Shown: positions 59,667 to 63,309 of the stretch, in pieces | Position numbering within the stretch: the stretch's first letter is position 1 | Layout: the number at the start of each line of letters is the position of its first letter | NCBI GenBank assembly: GCA_017513005.1 | Contig: JAFWDM010000124.1 | Location: forward strand, 1 to 63,309 | From: Lachnospiraceae bacterium | Lineage (GTDB): Bacteria; Bacillota; Clostridia; Lachnospirales; Lachnospiraceae | DNA: 63,309 nucleotides | Direction: 5' to 3' | Notes under the pieces: generated by a model | Seen by the model: only the letters and a program-made list of their open reading frames with translations | Databases searched by the model: none | Told to the model about the DNA's origin: nothing | Program-made: the position numbers and the translations under genes

Positions 59667-61304
59667 TTATGATACTGAAGAACCGCCTTTCCATTCAAAG
59701 CACAGCATCGTCAGATCGTCAAACTGCGGCGCGTCGCCGACAAATGCATTCACGCTCCTGTGAATGCTGTCCAGGATCTCCGCAGGTGTTTTCTCCCGGT
59801 TCTCATTCAGGGCATCCACCATTCTGCCCAGTGTGTACATTTTCTCGTTATTATCCGTCGCTTCAGGGACGCCGTCCGTATACAGGAACAGCTTGTCCCC
59901 TTTTTCCAGTTCTATCTCAAAGTCCCGGTACTGTATCCCCTCCATGACGCCGACGACAAAGCCGTGCTTCGTCTTAAACAACTCAAAGCCTCCGCCTGCG
60001 CGGCAGACCGCGGCATCCTCGTGCCCGGCGTTCGCCGCCCTGATCCTTCCTGTGGACAGTTCGATGATCCCCAGCCAGAGGGTGACAAACATATCCGCTT
60101 CGTTGTGTTCGCAGATCCTGCTGTTGACAAACGTCAGGATCTCCCCGGGCGTCCCGCCCATAAGGGTCCTGTCGCTGATCAGGATATTGGTCACCATCAT
60201 GAAAAGTGCCGCGGGCACGCCCTTGCCGGAGACATCACCGATGACGACCGCCAGATGATCTTCGTCGAGCAGATAGAAATTGTAGAAATCGCCGCCGACC
60301 TCTCTGGCAGGCGTCATGGACGCATAGATGTCAAAATCCCTTCTCTCCGGAAAGGCAGGGAAATGGTTGGGAAGAGAGTTGTCCTGGATCGTCCTTGCAA
60401 AGGACAGCTCCGCGCCGATCCGCTCCTTTTCTGCCGTGACCGTCGTCAGGTTTTCCATATAATCCACCATTTCTGTCTCCATGGTGTCGATGGAACCGGC
60501 GAGGCTGGAGATCTCGACGAACTGACTGATCCTCCCCAGCGGTTCCCCCTTCGTGTTCTCCCTCGAAAAACGGGTCGCCTCATCAGAGGCTCTGCGGATC
60601 GGTTCGACAAATTGTCTCTTTATGTAGGAGGCAGCCGCCAGGGCCGCAAACAGACACAGAAAAACAGTAGAGACACAGACATTGACCAGATACGGCCGTC
60701 TCGCGTCATAGAGTTCCCGGATCGGTCTCTGTACACAGAGGATCGCCGCCACGTCCCCTGCACTGTTCATGACCGGAACCATTGTCGTGATATGGGGGTG
60801 AATGCCGTCTCCCGGATTCGTGCGGTACACTGTGGCGTAGGGAACCTCTTTTTCGTACAGCATCTCATACTTCTGCCGGTATTCGTCATTCGTCGTATCC
60901 CGCCTGTGTCCGATCTCCCACTCCCTGTAGCTTGTATTGTCCACCGCATTGTTGACCAGATTGAAGATGGAGACAAATCTCCCGTAATCACTCCTGTCGA
61001 CCTGTATGACATAGACCAGAGATACGTGGATCCTCTTGCAGTAGCCCTCCAGATACCCTTTGGACAGCTGGTACTCCTCCTGCTCCTTCCCCGCAAGATA
61101 CGCATCCAGATGATCGCCGTTGATCAGGGTCGTCGCCGTATCCGCGATATGCCAGGTAGTCGTGGAATATTCTTTTTTAAACGCATCTGTAAAACTCATA
61201 AATCCAAGTACGCTGACGATCACGCTCAATATAACCAGCAGAAAAATAATGGCGCCTATTATATTGACAGCCATACTGGATTTCAGTCTGTTCAGAAACT
61301 TCAT
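59667..61304 (-). CDS. Membrane SpoIIE/RsbU-type PP2C phosphatase with extracellular sensor
   Basis: A 545-aa protein. Two membrane helices (about 15-35 and 225-247) flank an extracellular sensor domain; a HAMP-like linker then leads to the PP2C domain with metal aspartates in R-E-V-G-G-D-F-Y-N (about 355), V-V-I-G-D-V-S-G-K-G-V-P-A-A-L and D-D-L-T-M-L. Such phosphatases act on anti-sigma antagonists or other Ser/Thr phosphoproteins. The ribosome site is GAAGGGATATACTTC. It precedes the hybrid kinase gene. Confidence 0.9.
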   Translation of the reverse strand: MKFLNRLKSSMAVNIIGAIIFLLVILSVIVSVLGFMSFTDAFKKEYSTTTWHIADTATTLINGDHLDAYLAGKEQEEYQLSKGYLEGYCKRIHVSLVYVIQVDRSDYGRFVSIFNLVNNAVDNTSYREWEIGHRRDTTNDEYRQKYEMLYEKEVPYATVYRTNPGDGIHPHITTMVPVMNSAGDVAAILCVQRPIRELYDARRPYLVNVCVSTVFLCLFAALAAASYIKRQFVEPIRRASDEATRFSRENTKGEPLGRISQFVEISSLAGSIDTMETEMVDYMENLTTVTAEKERIGAELSFARTIQDNSLPNHFPAFPERRDFDIYASMTPAREVGGDFYNFYLLDEDHLAVVIGDVSGKGVPAALFMMVTNILISDRTLMGGTPGEILTFVNSRICEHNEADMFVTLWLGIIELSTGRIRAANAGHEDAAVCRAGGGFELFKTKHGFVVGVMEGIQYRDFEIELEKGDKLFLYTDGVPEATDNNEKMYTLGRMVDALNENREKTPAEILDSIHRSVNAFVGDAPQFDDLTMLCFEWKGGSSVS

Positions 61305-61444
61305 GAAGTATATCCCTTCAAGTATATCCCTTCGTGCCTCCCCCCGGAAAACAGAAGCCGTTCAAAAGACCGCTGCGAGGATCCTTTCTGACTTTGATTG
61401 TACCATTGATCCGCCCTTCTGTCTGTATGGAACCTGTAACCATT

Positions 61445-62773
61445 TTACAGACAGGCGCGCAGGCGGGAGTCCGGGATTCCCATCTGCTGACGGTATTTTG
61501 CGACCGTGCGCCGGGAAATACGCATCCCTTCCTCCTTGAGGATCTTCGCGATCCTGTCGTCGCTCAGCGGCCTGGCGCGGTCCTCCTCCCTGACGATCTC
61601 TCCGATCCTCTTTCTCACGACATCCGCGGAAGCATCCGTCTTTTCAGACGCGGCGCCGGAAAAAAGATCCCGCAGCAGGACCGGCTGCCTGTACTGCAGA
61701 TACTTGTTCCTGACCGCCCGGCTGACCGTGGAGGTACTGATCTCCAGCTCCTCCGCGACTTTGTCCATCGTCATCGGCCGCAGTTCTTTTCCGTTCAGAA
61801 AATAGTCCGCCTGTTCGTCGAGGATCGTCTCGACGATCCTGATGATCGTCGAGCGCCTGCGCTCGACTGAATTCACGATGAGGCGGGCCCGCTCCAGCTT
61901 CCCCCTGAAGTACTCCCGCAGTTCGGGATCGGAAGCAGTCTGCATCATGTGGATATAGTAATCGTTGAATTTATACTCCCCCATCCAGCTGTCATTGAGC
62001 GTGACGACCCATTTGTCATTTTCACGCCGGGCCAGAATGTCCGGTACTATGTACTCCGTCCCCTCCTTCTGTGTATTCATGAGGGGGCGCGGGTTCAGCG
62101 CAGCGATCTTCCGGATGCAGGAGCGGCATTTTGCCGTCGAGATCCCGAGGGCGCGGGTGACTGTGCTCAGATTACCGCGGAGAAGATCCGGCAGATAGTC
62201 CCTTATGACGCTTCGAAGGACGTCGTCCTCCTCGCCCGCCGTCTCCAGCTGCCTGAGGAGGCACTCGGAAATATCCTCTGAAAAAACACCTGCCGGCTCG
62301 AGCTTTCGCAGGTCTGACAGGCATTTCCGTACCATTTCCTCCGGACAGCCATAGGCCCCGGCGATCTCCGCAGGTTCGTAAGGAAAAAATCCCCTGTCGT
62401 CCAGACACTCGATCAGATAGTCGATCAGGTCCCACTCCTGCTGCGTATAGCTCCGGATATTCAGCTGCCCTTTGATCTGCTCACGAAGCGGGGACGGCTC
62501 TCTGGCCCGGATATCTCCCCTGCGGTCCGCATCCTCATCCTCCCATTGGATATAGTGATCCCTGTAGGAGCTGGCATTCTCATAATGCCCTTCCAGCGAA
62601 TCCACGATCTCCGACTGGCGATCCCTCCGGCACTCCAGAAGGGGATTCTGCATATATTCCTCGCTCAGGAATTCATCCAGTTCCTGATTGGTAAATGCCA
62701 GGATCTGCAGGGACTGCCGCTGGTCGACGGACAGAATCTGCTGCTGGCTCTGGGAGATATTCTGCTGCAGCAT
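61445..62773 (-). CDS. rpoN: RNA polymerase sigma-54 factor
   Basis: A 442-aa RpoN. The N-terminal Gln-rich activator region (QQNISQSQQQILS) is followed by the core-binding domain and the DNA-binding domain with the RpoN box (S-R-R-T-V-A-K-Y-R, residues about 424-432) and a helix-turn-helix (V-A-E-E-L-E-I-S-T-S-T-V-S-R). It supplies the sigma for the CoA-transferase promoter. The ribosome site is GAGAGGTCCCT. Confidence 0.96.
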   Translation of the reverse strand: MLQQNISQSQQQILSVDQRQSLQILAFTNQELDEFLSEEYMQNPLLECRRDRQSEIVDSLEGHYENASSYRDHYIQWEDEDADRRGDIRAREPSPLREQIKGQLNIRSYTQQEWDLIDYLIECLDDRGFFPYEPAEIAGAYGCPEEMVRKCLSDLRKLEPAGVFSEDISECLLRQLETAGEEDDVLRSVIRDYLPDLLRGNLSTVTRALGISTAKCRSCIRKIAALNPRPLMNTQKEGTEYIVPDILARRENDKWVVTLNDSWMGEYKFNDYYIHMMQTASDPELREYFRGKLERARLIVNSVERRRSTIIRIVETILDEQADYFLNGKELRPMTMDKVAEELEISTSTVSRAVRNKYLQYRQPVLLRDLFSGAASEKTDASADVVRKRIGEIVREEDRARPLSDDRIAKILKEEGMRISRRTVAKYRQQMGIPDSRLRACL

Positions 62774-62926
62774 AGGGACCTCTCTACTTGGTCTTCACTC
62801 TCATAAAACAGTTTTTCCGCATCTGCCTGCATTTTCGGCAACACTCTGTTTGACCCGTTGCATTCATTTTTGCGGAAAGTTGAATCTTCCATTCATTTTA
62901 TCACTGCCCTGCTCTTTTGTACAATG
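62774..62926. other. Spacer upstream of rpoN
   Basis: This is the promoter side of rpoN on the minus strand. Several T-rich blocks are present; I saw no confident sigma-A pair. Confidence 0.35.
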
Positions 62927-63003
62927 CCCGTTACTGTAAAGCCCCGCCGGAAACCTCGAGGCGGTTTTCGCGGTTTTTCTCGAAAAACCCAAGTGGAACG
63001 GCG
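62927..63003 (+). repeat. Dispersed repeat family A, copy 3
   Basis: CCCGTTACTGTAAAG, CCTCGAGG, GGTTTTCGCGG hairpin (arms with one change, CTCGAAAAACC) and AAGTGGAACGGC, in the same order as copies 1 and 2. Confidence 0.85.
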
Positions 63004-63070
63004 ATGACAAACCTGCAGCGCAGGTTTATTCCACCTGTCGCCTCCGCAGCCCCCGGGATTGCTGCGGAGC

Positions 63071-63172
63071 GTTTATTCTTCATCGCAAGATCATACCCGC
63101 GATAAAGCCGGTTTCCCTTTTACGCGCGAATCCCGCGAGCGTTATGAAGTTACGGATACTGCGCGGTGAATA
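63071..63172 (+). repeat. Dispersed repeat family B, copy 4, interrupted at its right end by intron-like sequence
   Basis: GTTTATTCTTCATCGC at 63071, ATCATACCCGCGATAAAG, GTTTCCC, then ACTGCGCGGTGAATAG, in the order of copy 1. The right terminal repeat is reduced to GCGCGGTGAATA and runs into the sequence I assign to a group II intron. Confidence 0.8.
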
Positions 63173-63309
63173 GGGTAGAGGGGAGCCGAACGGCTCCGCC
63201 CCTCCCATTGCACCGGACGTACGGTTCGCGTATCCGGCGCTACATCAACTGTAAATCAATATCGGATTTTATTGAGATAGTATGCAAGGGGGTCAACAAG
63301 TCCCGGATA
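63173..63309 (-). mobile_element. 3' end of a group II intron (domains V and VI), truncated by the window
   Basis: On the minus strand, at 63241-63210 the RNA would read AGCGCCGGAUACGCGAACCG then UACGUCCGGUGC, which folds as domain V: an AGC at the start, an 8-bp lower stem, a 2-base CG bulge and a 4-bp upper stem. It is followed by a G/C-rich hairpin (GGAGGGG...CCCCUC) and a CUACCCUAU end, as in domain VI. The order and shape match bacterial group II introns, but I did not fold it by computer. The 5' part would lie beyond the right edge. Confidence 0.6.
63256..63309 (-). CDS. C-terminal fragment of a putative intron-encoded protein
   Basis: The minus strand reads 17 codons from the window edge (YPGLVDPLAYYLNKIRY) to a TGA at 63256-63258, 15 bases before domain V. 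The fragment is too short to identify; its place just before domain V fits an intron-encoded reverse transcriptase. Confidence 0.3.
   Translation of the reverse strand, partial: YPGLVDPLAYYLNKIRY

Overview
The window is a GC-rich chromosomal segment of a Firmicute, most likely a Lachnospiraceae-type Clostridium. The evidence is the gene content: a two-ABC-domain-free Zn uptake operon with a Fur-family regulator, rubredoxin, a DUF1858 redox protein, nickel lactate racemase LarA, sigma-54 (RpoN) with a PAS-AAA activator, hybrid sensor kinase, and a Firmicutes-style Tad pilus locus with DUF5702 and DUF6382/FHA proteins. Shine-Dalgarno sites are strong (GGAGG) and several genes start with GTG or TTG. 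I see no rRNA, tRNA, CRISPR array, prophage or complete insertion sequence. The strain placement is inference.

Layout. 0-10 kb: end of an XpaC-like gene, an orphan HicB-like protein, a MATE exporter, a zinc-ribbon/DUF805 protein, malic enzyme, an acyl-CoA thioesterase, larA with a leader that can form a terminator, a PHP phosphoesterase and a second MATE exporter. 10-16 kb: fruK (frameshifted at an A9 run) behind a membrane-anchored XRE regulator, a HelD-type RNA polymerase-recycling ATPase and mnmA. 16-23.4 kb: a cell-surface coiled-coil protein, a secreted beta-helix protein with an esterase, an AEC transporter, an asparagine synthetase lacking its glutaminase cysteine, a HIT protein and a Uma2-type nuclease. 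23.6-35.4 kb: a minus-strand Tad (Flp) pilus operon, from a prepilin peptidase through CpaE-like, CpaF, TadB, TadC, Flp pilin, DUF5702, TadE-like proteins, a second prepilin peptidase and an FHA protein, driven by a clear sigma-A promoter at 35341-35369.

35.6-43.5 kb: rubredoxin, enolase, DUF1858 protein, a polytopic membrane protein, then fur/zur-znuA-znuC-znuB with a near-perfect Fur-type operator over the promoter. 43.6-47.2 kb: a probable ECF sigma/anti-sigma operon that continues into three small secreted or membrane proteins, one of them (43885-44064) only 59 aa. 47.2-50.3 kb: an AAA/CYTH ATPase coupled to signal peptidase I, and cysK with a structured leader. 50.4-53.8 kb: a family III CoA-transferase under a textbook sigma-54 promoter, followed by a sigma-54 activator, with a 44-bp perfect palindrome upstream. 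53.9-62.8 kb: pgi, an isochorismatase-family hydrolase, a hybrid histidine kinase, a SpoIIE-type phosphatase and rpoN. At the right edge is what looks like the 3' end (domains V and VI) of a group II intron on the minus strand.

The intergenic DNA is unusually rich in repeats. Two dispersed families recur: family A (about 75 bp, near 4.85, 50.4 and 62.95 kb, with fragments at 23.6 and 45.6 kb) and family B (about 100 bp with terminal inverted repeats, at 12.4, 34.7, 43.5 and 63.1 kb plus a half copy at 35.85 kb). Many genes also have short tandem repeats placed at or just after their stop codons. The best candidates for new biology are the sigma-54/palindrome/CoA-transferase module, the two repeat families (one apparently a group II intron target), the ECF operon with its small membrane proteins, and the Tad locus with DnaA-box pairs.
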